NCBI GenBank assembly: GCA_025356055.1
Contig: JANXUU010000095.1
Span: forward strand, 1 to 54,144
Length of the DNA stretch: 54,144 bases
Direction of reading: 5' to 3'
DNA from: Sphingomonas sp.
Lineage (GTDB): Bacteria; Pseudomonadota; Alphaproteobacteria; Sphingomonadales; Sphingomonadaceae
The notes beneath the pieces are model-generated. The model was not told the DNA's origin and searched no databases. It saw only the letters and a program-made list of their open reading frames with translations. Made by a program: the position numbers and the translations under genes. Below are positions 17,105 to 26,044 of this stretch, piece by piece. Every line of letters begins with the position of its first letter. Position 1 is the first letter of the stretch.

Positions 17105-20100
17105 TCACTCCGCCGGCAAGGGCACCGGAACAGGCATCGGCGCATGTTCCTCTCCATTGTCGATAATTCGTCCAAATCGCCGCGCGACCCAGCTCTCGAC
17201 ATCAATCGCGATCGAGAACAGCGCGGGCACGAGCAACAGCGTTAGCACGGTCGAGAACAGCAGCCCGCCGATCACGGTTACCCCCATCGGCGCACGCCAG
17301 CTGCCATCGCCGCTCAGCGATAGCGCGATCGGCAACATTCCCGCTACCATCGCAACCGTGGTCATGACGATCGGCTGGGCCCGCTTGTGACCGGCTTCGT
17401 AGATCGCTTGGTCCTTGGTCATGCCGTGGTTGATCATCTCGACTGCGAAATCGATCAGCAAAATAGAGTTTTTGGCAACGATCCCGAATAACATCAGCAG
17501 TCCGATAAACACAGGCAGCGACAGCGGCTGTCCCGCGATGTGGAGTGCGATCGCGGCTCCAAGCGGGGCGAGCAACAGCGACCCCATGTTGACGAATGGC
17601 GCGAGGAATCGCCGATAGAGCAGTACGAGTACCGCAAAGACGAGCAGGATGCCTGAACCGAGCGCGATGATGAATGACACGATCAGTTCACCCTGCCATT
17701 TCTGATCGCCGAGTTTAAGCCGGGTAATGCCGTGAGGCAGGTTCGTGACCGTCGGCAGGGCCTCGATCTTCTTCCAGGCATCGCCGCTGACGAGGCCGGG
17801 TGCCAGATCGGCGCCGACCGCGATCCGCCGCACCTGGTTGGTGCGCTGAACCGTCGTCGGACCCGCCCCGAAGCCGATTGTGGCGACGGCTTTGAGCGGC
17901 ACCGACCCGCCGTTGGTCGTCGGAACGGGCAGATTCTCGAGGGTCGACAGGTTGCGCCGGGCGTCTTCGGAGAGCGAGACGGTGATTGGCACCTGGCGGT
18001 CGGCGAGTGAGAATTTCGCGCTGTTCTGGGCGATGTCGCCAAGTGTCGCGATGCGGATCGTTTGGCTAAGCGCAGCGGTCGTGACGCCGAGGTCTGCGGC
18101 AAGGTCAAAGTGTGGCGCGATAGTGATCTCGGGCCGCACGAGGTCCCCCGCGACGCGCGGGGCTCGCAGTTGTGGCAGGTGCTGCATTTCGTCCGCAATC
18201 TTTTGTGCCGTGGTTTCGAGCAGGGCGGGATCCTCCCCACCGAGGAACAGCATGATGTCGCGGCCAGGTCCGCCACCGGGGCCACCGCCAGACTGACTGA
18301 CGAAGTTAACCTGCCCGTCAGGGATTTTTTGGAGCGCCGGTGTCAGCGAGCGCTCGAACTCGACCGAGGTCTGGCTACGCTTCTTCTTGAGCACGATATT
18401 GAGACTACCGTTGCCGACCCTTACCCGCTGGAACACCAGGTCGACGTTCGGATTGCGGCCGACGATATCAGCCACACGTTGCACCACTGCCTCCGTCTGG
18501 GCCAGCGTTGAGCCGGGCGCGAGACCGACTCTGACCGACGAGGTGTCGACATTTTGCACCGGCTCGAATGCCAGCGACAACGTCGCGATGAGGACAACCG
18601 TCAGCGCGAGGCTGCCGAGACTTCCGACTACCGCGACCCAGCGATGCCGGAGCGTCCAATTGAGGATCGACAGATATGATTCCATGATCCGGCCCGAAGC
18701 GTGTGGTTCTTCGCCGTGCGCCTTCAGGAAATAGGCCGCGATCAGCGGGGTGATCATCCGCGCGACGAGCAGGCTCATCAACACCGAGATGACGACAGTG
18801 TAGCCAAAATTCCTGAAGAACTGCCCAGATATGCCCGGCATCAGCGCCACTGGCAGGAACACCGCAACGATCGCCATCGTCGTTGCCAGCACCGCCAGCC
18901 CAATTTCGTCGGCGGCATCGATCGACGCCTGGTACGCGGATTTGCCCATCCGCATGTGCCGCACGATGTTCTCGATCTCAACGATCGCGTCATCGACCAG
19001 CACGCCAGCGACCAGGCTCATCGCCAGCAGCGACAGAAAGTTGAGGTTAATCCCGATTAGGCTCATGAACCAGAAAGATGGGATCGCCGACAGTGGGATC
19101 GCCAGCGCCGAAATCGCCGTCGCGCGCTTGTCTCGCAGGAAAAGGAATACGACCAGCACCGCGAGCAGTGCTCCTTCGATCAATGCCTCAATCGACGAGC
19201 GATATTGCGACTTGGTGTAGTCGACTGAATTGTTAATCTCGCGGAAACGGATGCGCGGATTTTCGCGCTCCATCTTGTGGAGCGTTTTCCAAGCTCCGTC
19301 ATAGACACTGACGTCGCTGCTGCCCTTGGCGCGCTGGATGTTGAAGCTTACGACTTGGTGGCCACCGAGTTTCGACAGCGATCGTTGCTCGGAATAGCTG
19401 TCCTCGACCCGCGCGATGTCGGCCAGGCGCACCGTCCGGCCACCGCCGGCGACAATCTGGGTCTGCGACAGGTCGTAGGCACTGCGCGCATTGCCGAGTA
19501 CGCGAACCGATTGTTCAGAGCCGGCAATCTCAGCGCGGCCGCCGGTGGCGTTGAGATTGACCGCGCGCAGCTGCTGGTTGACTTGCGCAGCGGTGAGTCC
19601 CTGCGACTGAAGTGCGGCCGGATCGACGATCACTCGGATAACCCGGTCAACCCCGCCCTCACGCGATACCGCCGCGACACCCGGCACCCCGCGCAGCTGC
19701 TTGGCGACATCATTGTCGACAAACCAGCTCAGCTCCTCGAGACTCATGTCGCTAGTTTCGGCGGCGATGAAGGTGATCGGCTCGCCGGATATGTCGATTC
19801 GCTCGATCTGCGGCTCGAGGACTGCCTCGGGAAGGTCGCCGCGAATTTGCGAGATTGCGTCGCGAACGTCGTTGACGCCGCGGTCGATATTGGTGCCGAT
19901 CTGCAGTTGAACGAACGTCTGGCTGGTGCCTTCGCGAACGGTGCTGTCTATCTCGTCGACGCCGTTGACGCCGCGCACGGCCGCCTCGACCTTCTGCGTG
20001 ACCTGCTTTTCCATTTCCGACGGCGCGGCACCTGGCTGCGAGACGCTGACGATGACTGCGGGGAAGTCGATGTCGGGCTTGTTGTTGACCGTCAAGCTTG

Positions 20101-20197
20101 CAAACGCGATCACGCCGGCCAGCATCAGCGCGATGAACAGCACGATTGGCGGCACCGGGTTGCGGATACACCATGACGAGATGTTGCGGAAGGTCAT
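17105..20197 (-). CDS. RND efflux transporter permease, AcrB/HAE1 type
   Basis: 1030 residues, the standard size for an inner-membrane RND pump trimer subunit driven by protons. The N-terminus MTFRNISSWCIRNPV leads into helix 1; a proton-relay DD lies in VAGVLVDDAIVEIENIVRHM. Two large periplasmic loops follow helices 1 and 7. The sequence is of the MdtB/MdtC or nodulation-transporter kind rather than the heavy-metal kind, since no metal-export motif was seen. It works with the adaptor encoded 30 bases upstream. No outer-membrane factor gene lies in the window. Confidence 0.94.
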   Translation of the reverse strand: MTFRNISSWCIRNPVPPIVLFIALMLAGVIAFASLTVNNKPDIDFPAVIVSVSQPGAAPSEMEKQVTQKVEAAVRGVNGVDEIDSTVREGTSQTFVQLQIGTNIDRGVNDVRDAISQIRGDLPEAVLEPQIERIDISGEPITFIAAETSDMSLEELSWFVDNDVAKQLRGVPGVAAVSREGGVDRVIRVIVDPAALQSQGLTAAQVNQQLRAVNLNATGGRAEIAGSEQSVRVLGNARSAYDLSQTQIVAGGGRTVRLADIARVEDSYSEQRSLSKLGGHQVVSFNIQRAKGSSDVSVYDGAWKTLHKMERENPRIRFREINNSVDYTKSQYRSSIEALIEGALLAVLVVFLFLRDKRATAISALAIPLSAIPSFWFMSLIGINLNFLSLLAMSLVAGVLVDDAIVEIENIVRHMRMGKSAYQASIDAADEIGLAVLATTMAIVAVFLPVALMPGISGQFFRNFGYTVVISVLMSLLVARMITPLIAAYFLKAHGEEPHASGRIMESYLSILNWTLRHRWVAVVGSLGSLALTVVLIATLSLAFEPVQNVDTSSVRVGLAPGSTLAQTEAVVQRVADIVGRNPNVDLVFQRVRVGNGSLNIVLKKKRSQTSVEFERSLTPALQKIPDGQVNFVSQSGGGPGGGPGRDIMLFLGGEDPALLETTAQKIADEMQHLPQLRAPRVAGDLVRPEITIAPHFDLAADLGVTTAALSQTIRIATLGDIAQNSAKFSLADRQVPITVSLSEDARRNLSTLENLPVPTTNGGSVPLKAVATIGFGAGPTTVQRTNQVRRIAVGADLAPGLVSGDAWKKIEALPTVTNLPHGITRLKLGDQKWQGELIVSFIIALGSGILLVFAVLVLLYRRFLAPFVNMGSLLLAPLGAAIALHIAGQPLSLPVFIGLLMLFGIVAKNSILLIDFAVEMINHGMTKDQAIYEAGHKRAQPIVMTTVAMVAGMLPIALSLSGDGSWRAPMGVTVIGGLLFSTVLTLLLVPALFSIAIDVESWVARRFGRIIDNGEEHAPMPVPVPLPAE

Positions 20198-20227
20198 GGT
20201 CAGTTGGCTTTCGGTGCTAGCATCGGA

Positions 20228-21427
20228 TCAGCGCGGAGGCGCGGCGGAGCGGACCGCATTGACGGCCTGTCCGGGATTGAGGAAAGGACCGGCCGAAACG
20301 ACCACCGCTTCGTGTCCCGATAGCCCTTGGGTGACGGTTACGCCCTGATCGTTGACTGTGCCGATTTTTATCGCGCGGCGCTCGACCTTGTGTTGATCAT
20401 TGATGACGTAAACGTAATTGCCTTTCTCATCGCTCAGCACGGCGCTTTGCGGTAGCAGCGGCGCAGTCGTTGCGCCTGCCGCTATCGCCACTTCGGCAAA
20501 CCCGCCCGGACGAATTGCCGGGCTGTAGGGAATAGCGACTTTGACCTCTCCCTGACGCGACTGGGGATCGATCACCGGCGATACCTGCCACACCGATCCC
20601 TTAATCGATTGCTGCAGCCCGAGCGGGGTGACCGTCGCGGGCATGCCGACATTGACCTGAACCAAGTCCTGCTGCGCGAGCGAGGCGCGCATTTCCATCT
20701 CGCCGCCCAGCGCCAGCCGGAACAGCGCGCCCGATGCTGGGCTGACGATTTGACCGACCTCGATCGAACGCACCAGGATTAGCCCCGAGGTCGGTGCGCG
20801 AATATCCAGCTGACCGATCTGTGCGCGCGTCGCGCCAAGCTGGGCCTGAGCAACGCGAACTTGTGCCGTGGCGGAATCGCGCGCCGCACGCTTGGCATCG
20901 AGGTCAGCCTTCGACACGAACCCGCCGCCGACCAATGCCTGCGCGCGCGCAAGGTTTGACTGGGCGAGGGCGGCATTGGCCTGCGCCGCCGAAACTTGAG
21001 CGGCGAGCTGGGCTGCGGTCTGTGCCTGGACCGAGCGGTCGATCGTTGCCAATACCTGCCCCGCGCGAACCCAGTTGCCCGCATCGACCAGCACGCGTGT
21101 GACGCGCCCACCCTGCCCCGCAATCCCAACCGGCTGGTCGTGCCGAGCTGCCAGCGCACCCGACGCGGTCACCATCCGGGATACCGCCGACTGGCCGGGG
21201 ACAATCACGCTGACCGTCGGGATTTGCCCGTTCTTGCCACCGTCGGCTCCTGCTGCGGCTGCGGCCGGTGCATCGGCGCGCTTGCCGCTGTTCATTATTT
21301 TAGCCAGCGCAATCGCCGCCACGACTATCGCAATGACGGCCGCGACTATGATGATGTTCCGCCGCCGGTTGGTGCGGTCGACGACCACCAGATTGTCCGA
21401 ACCTTCAAAGCGGGTCTCGCGATTCAT
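20228..21427 (-). CDS. RND efflux periplasmic adaptor (membrane fusion protein)
   Basis: 399 residues. A positively charged cytoplasmic stub and single helix (about 26-44) anchor it; then a linker, biotinyl-lipoyl-like halves (VGIAGQGGRVTRVLVDAGNW and IDIRAPTSGLIL-like APTSGL), an Ala/Gln-rich coiled-coil hairpin between them (about 130-200), and beta-barrel domains. Bridges the inner-membrane pump to an outer-membrane channel. The ATG at 21427 has GAGAAAGA upstream; a TTG at 21442 is in frame but has no better signal. First gene of the pump operon, divergent from glsB. Confidence 0.92.
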   Translation of the reverse strand: MNRETRFEGSDNLVVVDRTNRRRNIIIVAAVIAIVVAAIALAKIMNSGKRADAPAAAAAGADGGKNGQIPTVSVIVPGQSAVSRMVTASGALAARHDQPVGIAGQGGRVTRVLVDAGNWVRAGQVLATIDRSVQAQTAAQLAAQVSAAQANAALAQSNLARAQALVGGGFVSKADLDAKRAARDSATAQVRVAQAQLGATRAQIGQLDIRAPTSGLILVRSIEVGQIVSPASGALFRLALGGEMEMRASLAQQDLVQVNVGMPATVTPLGLQQSIKGSVWQVSPVIDPQSRQGEVKVAIPYSPAIRPGGFAEVAIAAGATTAPLLPQSAVLSDEKGNYVYVINDQHKVERRAIKIGTVNDQGVTVTQGLSGHEAVVVSAGPFLNPGQAVNAVRSAAPPR

Positions 21428-21583
21428 TTCGATCTTTCTCAAATGTCTCTGGCCCTGGCCCGCGCCGCGTCAGCGATACTGTATTATCTGAATAAGTCAG
21501 CTACGGCAACTGGCCTGACACAATGGCCTGCCAAAAGCTTTTTTCGACCAACGGCCGCACTCGTGATACGAACCGGCGTCGGG

Positions 21584-21597
21584 GGCCCACGTGGGCC
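21584..21597. promoter_or_regulatory. Perfect 14-base palindrome between RND operon and glsB
   Basis: GGCCCACGTGGGCC is fully self-complementary. It lies 30 bases before the glsB start in the 199-base divergent region between the adaptor gene and glsB. It could be an operator for either side. No cognate regulator gene is adjacent, so the assignment is tentative. Confidence 0.35.
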
Positions 21598-21626
21598 TGT
21601 TTCGACGATCAGACAGGGGTATCGAT

Positions 21627-21893
21627 ATGCTTGGAGCACACGGAATTCTGGGGTGGATTATCGTCGGCGGGCTCGCCGGGTTGATCGCGAAAGCATTGAT
21701 GCCGGGTCGCGATCCGGGCGGCTGCATCATCACCATCCTGCTCGGCATCGCCGGCGCGGTGGTCGCGGGCTACCTTGGGCAGATGCTTCACTTTTACGGC
21801 CCCCATGACGCCGTCGGTTTCATCGGCGCGATCATCGGCGCATTCATCATCCTGTTCATCTATCGCCTGATCGCAGGCCGCCGCCGCCTCTGA
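21627..21893 (+). CDS. GlsB/YeaQ/YmgE family stress-response membrane protein
   Basis: 88 residues made of three Gly-rich membrane helices: GILGWIIVGGLAGLIAKALM, then GGCIITILLGIAGAVVAGYLG and VGFIGAIIGAFIILFIYRL. This matches the transglycosylase-associated (Transgly_assoc) family, small inner-membrane proteins raised under stress in several bacteria. Start at ATG 21627 after AGGGG; an upstream in-frame GTG would add residues outside the family pattern. A second copy of the family lies at 22747-23004. Confidence 0.88.
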   Translation: MLGAHGILGWIIVGGLAGLIAKALMPGRDPGGCIITILLGIAGAVVAGYLGQMLHFYGPHDAVGFIGAIIGAFIILFIYRLIAGRRRL

Positions 21894-21968
21894 CTGGTTG
21901 CCCACATTCACAATATAGCCATCCGGCGGCGCCCAGCGAGGCGGGATGGTTTTCGTGAGGAGAAGGTG

Positions 21969-22685
21969 ATGAACAGACTGATGGCGGCGCTGATGGTCAG
22001 CACGCTCGCACTGCCGATGGTTGCGACCGCGCAGGTGACGACGACGCTTGCGCAGCCGATCACGGGCACCCGTCTCGATATAAGCGCGGCCGGCGAAGTC
22101 ACGCGAGTTCCCGACATCGCGACCATTTCGGCCGGCGTGACGACTCAGGCGGCGACTGCGGTTGAGGCGATCGGTCAGAACGCGACCCGGATGGAGCGCG
22201 TGCGCTCTGCGTTGAAGCGCGCGGGCATTGCCGACCGCGACATCCAGACCGCGTCGATGAACCTCTCGCCGCAATATCGCTATGTCGAGAACCAATCTCC
22301 GGTGCTGACGGGCTATCAGGCGTCGAACCAGCTAAGCGTGCGTTTCCGCGACATCCGTGCGTCCGGCAAGATTCTCGACGCGCTGGTCGGCGAGGGAGCC
22401 AACCAGATCAGCGGCCCCAATCTTTCGATCGAGCATCCCGAATCCGCGCTTGACGAGGCCCGCACCAAGGCAGTCGGCGCCGCCCGCGCCCGCGCCGAGC
22501 TTTACGCGCACGCGCTCGGTTTGCGGGTCGTGCGGGTAATCTCGGTCAGCGAAAGCGGCGGCGACGTCCCGCGCCCAATCAGCCCTATGTATGCCCGGGC
22601 ACAGGTGGCCGAAGCCAAGACTCCGGTCGACCCCGGAGAACAGCAGCTCCAGATCAGCGTCGCGATGACCTTCGAGCTGCAATAA
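21969..22685 (+). CDS. SIMPL domain protein (DUF541), exported
   Basis: 238 residues. An N-terminal signal peptide (MNRLMAALMVSTLALPMVATAQ) is followed by a SIMPL/DUF541 domain with ISAAGEVTRVPDIATISAGV at its start, as in E. coli YggE. Members sit in the periplasm or outer membrane and have been linked to oxidative stress; no enzymatic activity is established. ATG at 21969 has AGGAGAAGG upstream; a GTG directly before it is possible. A strong hairpin terminator follows the stop. Confidence 0.9.
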   Translation: MNRLMAALMVSTLALPMVATAQVTTTLAQPITGTRLDISAAGEVTRVPDIATISAGVTTQAATAVEAIGQNATRMERVRSALKRAGIADRDIQTASMNLSPQYRYVENQSPVLTGYQASNQLSVRFRDIRASGKILDALVGEGANQISGPNLSIEHPESALDEARTKAVGAARARAELYAHALGLRVVRVISVSESGGDVPRPISPMYARAQVAEAKTPVDPGEQQLQISVAMTFELQ

Positions 22686-22697
22686 GCAAACGAAAGA

Positions 22698-22722
22698 GGC
22701 CGCGCGGTCATCCCGCGCGGCC
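22698..22722. terminator. Bidirectional hairpin between SIMPL gene and glsB copy 2
   Basis: GGCCGCGCGG (22698-22707) pairs perfectly with CCGCGCGGCC (22713-22722) around a 5-base loop, exactly between two convergent genes. There is only a poor T run on either side, so a rho-independent terminator is likely but not classic. Confidence 0.6.
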
Positions 22723-22746
22723 CCTCGTTAAGCGATCAAGACTGGT

Positions 22747-23004
22747 CTAGCGAACCGAACCGCGACGAACCAGATTAACGATGGCGAGGAGCACAACGGC
22801 GCCAAGCAACGAGTAAAGGAAAGTTTGTAGCGTGATGCCGTTGTTCAACGAAGCACTGCCACCAAAGATGAAACCGGCGATAGCTGCGCCAACGATACCG
22901 ACGACGACGTTGAGGATGATGCCCTGTTGACCATCGGTGCGCATGATCATGCTGGCGAGCCAGCCACAGATGCCGCCAACAACCAGCCAAATGATGATAC
23001 CCAT
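22747..23004 (-). CDS. GlsB/YeaQ/YmgE family stress-response membrane protein, second copy
   Basis: 85 residues with the family start MGIIIWLVVGGICGWLASM, a polar turn (MRTDGQQG), and two further helices (IILNVVVGIVGAAIAGFIFG and the C-terminal LLGAVVLLAIVNLV). ATG at 23004 has a strong AGGAGGGAACG ribosome binding site. Upstream is a GGAAC-N17-CGTC element resembling the general stress sigma factor EcfG promoter. The two copies in this window share the family pattern but are divergent in sequence, so they are not a recent duplication. Confidence 0.9.
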   Translation of the reverse strand: MGIIIWLVVGGICGWLASMIMRTDGQQGIILNVVVGIVGAAIAGFIFGGSASLNNGITLQTFLYSLLGAVVLLAIVNLVRRGSVR

Positions 23005-23055
23005 GATACGTTCCCTCCTGTTCATGGTCGTCCGAGGACGACCTTCCGGCATCAA

Positions 23056-23081
23056 GACGCGTGATGCCCGCATCTTGTTCC
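23056..23081 (-). promoter_or_regulatory. Candidate EcfG-type (general stress) promoter of glsB copy 2
   Basis: Read on the minus strand: GGAAC at 23081-23077, 17 bases, CGTC at 23059-23056. The alphaproteobacterial EcfG consensus is GGAAC-N16/17-CGTT, so one -10 base differs. The start codon is 52 bases further. It suits a stress-protein gene. Confidence 0.45.
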
Positions 23082-23139
23082 GCATCAGGAACGCTATGTC
23101 TAGTATCGGATTCGAAACGACTCTTTCGAGCAATTTCGG

Positions 23140-23439
23140 TCAATAGCGCTGCTGGCGCTCATACTGGTCGCGGTAATGCTTGATCCGCGTGACGCGCAGG
23201 CCGGGCATTCCACTACGGTCGACCGCGCGCTGCCAGCTCGTGAACTCCTCAATACTAAGCGTGTAGCGCTGGCACACGTCGTCGACACTGAGCAGCCCGC
23301 CGGCTACCGCCGCGACGACCTCGGCCTTGCGCCGAACGACCCAGCGGGTGGTGTGGGGAGGCGGCAGCGAATCGAGCGTTAGCGGTTCGCCGAGCGGACC
23401 GATAACCTGTGCTGGCCGAAATTTCTGGTTCTCAAGCAT
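23140..23439 (-). CDS. sciP: CtrA inhibitor SciP (DUF1153)
   Basis: 99 residues. The family core is clear: VIGPLGEPLTLDSLPPPHTT at about residues 12-31, RWVVRRKAEVVAAVAGGLLS, and the second helix-turn-helix part YTLSIEEFTSWQRAVDRSG. In Caulobacter SciP binds DNA and the master regulator CtrA to restrain CtrA-dependent promoters in G1, among them flagellar genes. The gene stands alone; 398 bases without a sure gene lie between its start and mnmA. Confidence 0.95.
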   Translation of the reverse strand: MLENQKFRPAQVIGPLGEPLTLDSLPPPHTTRWVVRRKAEVVAAVAGGLLSVDDVCQRYTLSIEEFTSWQRAVDRSGMPGLRVTRIKHYRDQYERQQRY

Positions 23440-23837
23440 GCCTTGTTAGACCTTCATGTCCTGTTGCCGTGCCATCGAATTAACGGTCGCGCTCGAAGAT
23501 AAAGGTAAGGCTGCTGGTAAATGTCAGAGTCATTGTTCCTTACCTCCGTTTAACCCTGTCCTGTCGGCGATCGCCGCAATCCCGAATGCGCCACCAAGAA
23601 TCACCGCGGCCTCGCGCCATCCGACCCCTGCGCAGAGATAGCGCGCCACCAGTTCTGATCGGCGCAAGCTTGTCGAAGACCCTTCGCTGACCAGCGCGAG
23701 CAAGTCACGGTCGTCCAGCGCGCCACCGGCATCCGCTTCAAATTTGCCCTCCAACCGCGCCAAGACGAACCTCTCACTGCTCTCGATCCCCCGATCCCTA
23801 GACCAACAGGGTGAACATCGGGTAAAGGCGATCTGCC
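23440..23837. other. Intergenic region between sciP and mnmA
   Basis: About 400 bases holding both divergent promoters. Apart from the doubtful small frame at 23530-23763 I see no gene, repeat or hairpin that stands out. No CtrA full site (TTAA-N7-TTAA) is present although TTAA half-sites are. Confidence 0.5.
23530..23763 (-). CDS. Uncertain small hypothetical protein
   Basis: An open frame of about 77 residues from a TTG at 23763 to TGA at 23530. It contains a charged helix-like stretch (LARLEGKFEADAGGALDDRD) and then a short hydrophobic part (WREAAVILGGAFGIAAIA). Third-position GC is lower than in the neighbours, and no ATG gives a start outside mnmA. I recognise no family. It may be real or chance. 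Confidence 0.25.
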   Translation of the reverse strand: MARLEGKFEADAGGALDDRDLLALVSEGSSTSLRRSELVARYLCAGVGWREAAVILGGAFGIAAIADRTGLNGGKEQ

Positions 23838-24956
23838 ATGTCACCCCAGCCCCCGATCGACTTCGGCCTCCCCAGGGTGGCCGCAGAGACGCGCATCGTC
23901 GTCGCCATGTCGGGCGGAGTCGACAGCTCGGTCGTCGCCGCGCTCGCCGCCCGGACAGGGGCGGAAGTCATCGGCATCACGCTCCGGCTCTACGATCATG
24001 GGGAAGCCGTGAAGCGCAGCGGTTCGTGCTGTGCGGGGCAGGACATCTATGATGCTAAAACCGTCTGCGATCGGCTCGGCGTTGCGCATTATGTCCTAGA
24101 TTATGAGAGCCGCTTCCGCACCGGCGTGATCGACCGCTTCGCCGATGAGTATGCCGCCGGACGAACCCCGGTCCCGTGCTCACTATGCAACCAGGGGGTG
24201 AAATTCACCGATCTCATCGCTTTCGCGCGCGAGCTTGGCGCCGATTGTCTGGCGACCGGCCACTATGTCCGCCGCGTGGTCGGCGAGAACGGTTGTGCGC
24301 AGCTGTGGAAGGGCCGCGACCCGGCGCGCGACCAGAGCTATTTCCTTTACGGGACGACCCCTGATCAGCTCGAATTTCTGCGCTTTCCCTTAGGCAACCT
24401 GCCCAAGAGCCAGGTCCGCGAACTGGCGGGCGAAGCCGGGCTTGCTGTTGCCAGCAAGCCCGATAGCCAAGACATCTGCTTCGTTCCTGACGGAGACTAT
24501 GCCGGGCTCGTCAAACGGCTCCGTCCCGAAACCGCAGCGCCGGGCGAGATCGTCGATCTTGGCGGGCGCGTTTTGGGCAGCCACCAGGGCGTCGTCCACT
24601 TCACTATAGGCCAGCGCCGCGGGATCGAAATCGGCGGACAGTCCGAACCTCTCTTCGTCGTGCGAATCGAGCCCGACTCGCGTCGCTTGGTGGTCGGACC
24701 GCGCGCCGCGCTGGCCGTGAGCTCGGCGCGGGTCGAGGGGCTCAACTGGCTTGGTGAAGACCAATGCAAGGTTATGGCCAAGGTCCGCTCGCTGGCACAG
24801 CCCGTGGCCGCCCAATGGGACGGTCAATGGTTGAGCTTCATGGTGAACGAATACGGTGTCGCGCCAGGTCAATCGGCCGTATTTTACGATGAAGAGAGGT
24901 TGATCGGCGGCGGAACGATTGCCGAGACCCGCCCGGTCTTTGCTGAAGCGGCCTGA
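23838..24956 (+). CDS. mnmA: tRNA 2-thiouridine(34) synthase MnmA
   Basis: 372 residues. ATP-dependent enzyme that thiolates U34 of tRNAs for Lys, Glu and Gln, taking sulfur relayed from a cysteine desulfurase. PP-loop [11 protein letters not shown] lies at about 24-34; catalytic cysteines are in [10 protein letters not shown] (about 115-124) and [14 protein letters not shown] (about 210-223). Start ATG at 23838, shortly before the N-terminal residues typical of the alphaproteobacterial form. Monocistronic in appearance; the pilin gene follows 61 bases later. Confidence 0.95.
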   Translation: MSPQPPIDFGLPRVAAETRIVVAMSGGVDSSVVAALAARTGAEVIGITLRLYDHGEAVKRSGSCCAGQDIYDAKTVCDRLGVAHYVLDYESRFRTGVIDRFADEYAAGRTPVPCSLCNQGVKFTDLIAFARELGADCLATGHYVRRVVGENGCAQLWKGRDPARDQSYFLYGTTPDQLEFLRFPLGNLPKSQVRELAGEAGLAVASKPDSQDICFVPDGDYAGLVKRLRPETAAPGEIVDLGGRVLGSHQGVVHFTIGQRRGIEIGGQSEPLFVVRIEPDSRRLVVGPRAALAVSSARVEGLNWLGEDQCKVMAKVRSLAQPVAAQWDGQWLSFMVNEYGVAPGQSAVFYDEERLIGGGTIAETRPVFAEAA

Positions 24957-25017
24957 CCGAAAGATTTCCTTAACGCGCTCAGCGACATCTCATGGCCGGA
25001 CCCGGGAGGACCAGTTG

Positions 25018-25173
25018 ATGTTTAAAAGCCTGTTGCGCAACGAACGCGGCGCCAATGCCATCGAATATGCGCTCATCGCCGGACTGATCGCTACCGCCGC
25101 AGTGGCCGCGTTCATCAACCTGGGGTCGAACATCAACAACATGTACGTGAGCGTCTCGAACAATCTCGGTTGA
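25018..25173 (+). CDS. Flp-family type IVb pilin
   Basis: 51 residues: a short basic leader MFKSLLRNERG, then ANAIEYALIAGLIATAAVAA, the Flp prepilin core with Glu five residues after the cleavage site, and a short polar tail. Prepilin peptidase would cut after the Gly. GGGAGGA lies 8 bases before the ATG at 25018. No tad/cpa assembly genes are in this window, so the pilin is an orphan here and would need a machine encoded elsewhere. Confidence 0.9.
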   Translation: MFKSLLRNERGANAIEYALIAGLIATAAVAAFINLGSNINNMYVSVSNNLG

Positions 25174-25213
25174 TCGCCTACGTATCGCGCATCGATCAGC
25201 GCGGGATGACTGC

Positions 25214-26044
25214 ATGACCAATTACCAACTCGTCGACGTATTCGGCAGCGCTCCGTGTTCGGGCAATCCGCTGCCTGTCATTGCTGGGGCCGACCATCTG
25301 TCAACCGAGGAGATGCAGCGCATCACCCGCTGGTTCAGCTATTCCGAGACGGCCTTCCTACTGCCCCCAACCGATCCTGCCGCAGACTACCACGTTCGCA
25401 TCTTCACCCTTGACCGCGAGCTGCCGTTCGCCGGCCATCCGACGCTGGGCAGCTGCCATGCATGGCTCGCGGACGGCGGTGTGCCACGCGGCGCGGGCCG
25501 GATCATTCAGCAATGCGGCGCCGGCCTCGTTGAGCTTCGCCAAACCGACATACTCGCCTTCGCCGCGCCGCCGCTCATCCGATCGGGCGATGTCGACGGG
25601 GCCGATCTCACCATGATCGCCCACTTCCTGCGCATCGACCATTCGGCGATCCTCGAGGCGCAGTGGGTCGACAATGGGCCCGGCTGGGTCAGCGTAATGC
25701 TCGAATCCGCAGACGCCGTCCTCGCCCTTGACCCACACGGGCATTGGCCGAAGCGAATCGAGCTCGGAGTCGTCGGCAGCCACCCGCGCGGGCACGACGC
25801 CGCCTACGAAGTCCGCTCCTTCTTCAGTGGCGAGCGCGGCGTGATCATCGAGGATCCAATCACCGGCAGCCTCAATGCCTCGATTGCCCAATGGCTTGCG
25901 GGCCGGTTTCCCGCCAGATATGTTGTGAGCCAGGGCACCGCGCTCGGCCGACAGGGACGAGTCACCATCGACGCCGATGGTGACACCATCTGGGTCGGCG
26001 GGCGGACCATCACCATCGCCGAGGGAACGACGATCCTCGCCTAG
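25214..26044 (+). CDS. PhzF-family isomerase-like protein
   Basis: 276 residues with the two-fold PhzF/YddE (diaminopimelate epimerase-like) fold. Family marks: N-terminal YQLVDVFGSAPCSGNPLPV, catalytic Glu in YSETAFLLPP (about residue 45), ELPFAGHPTLGS (about 73-84) and, in the second half, EDPITGSLNASIAQWL. The true phenazine PhzF isomerises dihydro-hydroxyanthranilate, but most bacterial relatives have unknown substrates, and no phenazine genes are nearby. Its stop overlaps the convergent CDF gene stop (CTAG). Confidence 0.88.
   Translation: MTNYQLVDVFGSAPCSGNPLPVIAGADHLSTEEMQRITRWFSYSETAFLLPPTDPAADYHVRIFTLDRELPFAGHPTLGSCHAWLADGGVPRGAGRIIQQCGAGLVELRQTDILAFAAPPLIRSGDVDGADLTMIAHFLRIDHSAILEAQWVDNGPGWVSVMLESADAVLALDPHGHWPKRIELGVVGSHPRGHDAAYEVRSFFSGERGVIIEDPITGSLNASIAQWLAGRFPARYVVSQGTALGRQGRVTIDADGDTIWVGGRTITIAEGTTILA

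Noticed and set aside
26041-26044. Overlapping stops (CTAG) of the PhzF and CDF genes as a special site
   Set aside because: Ordinary convergent 4-base overlap; a similar one occurs at 37259-37262.
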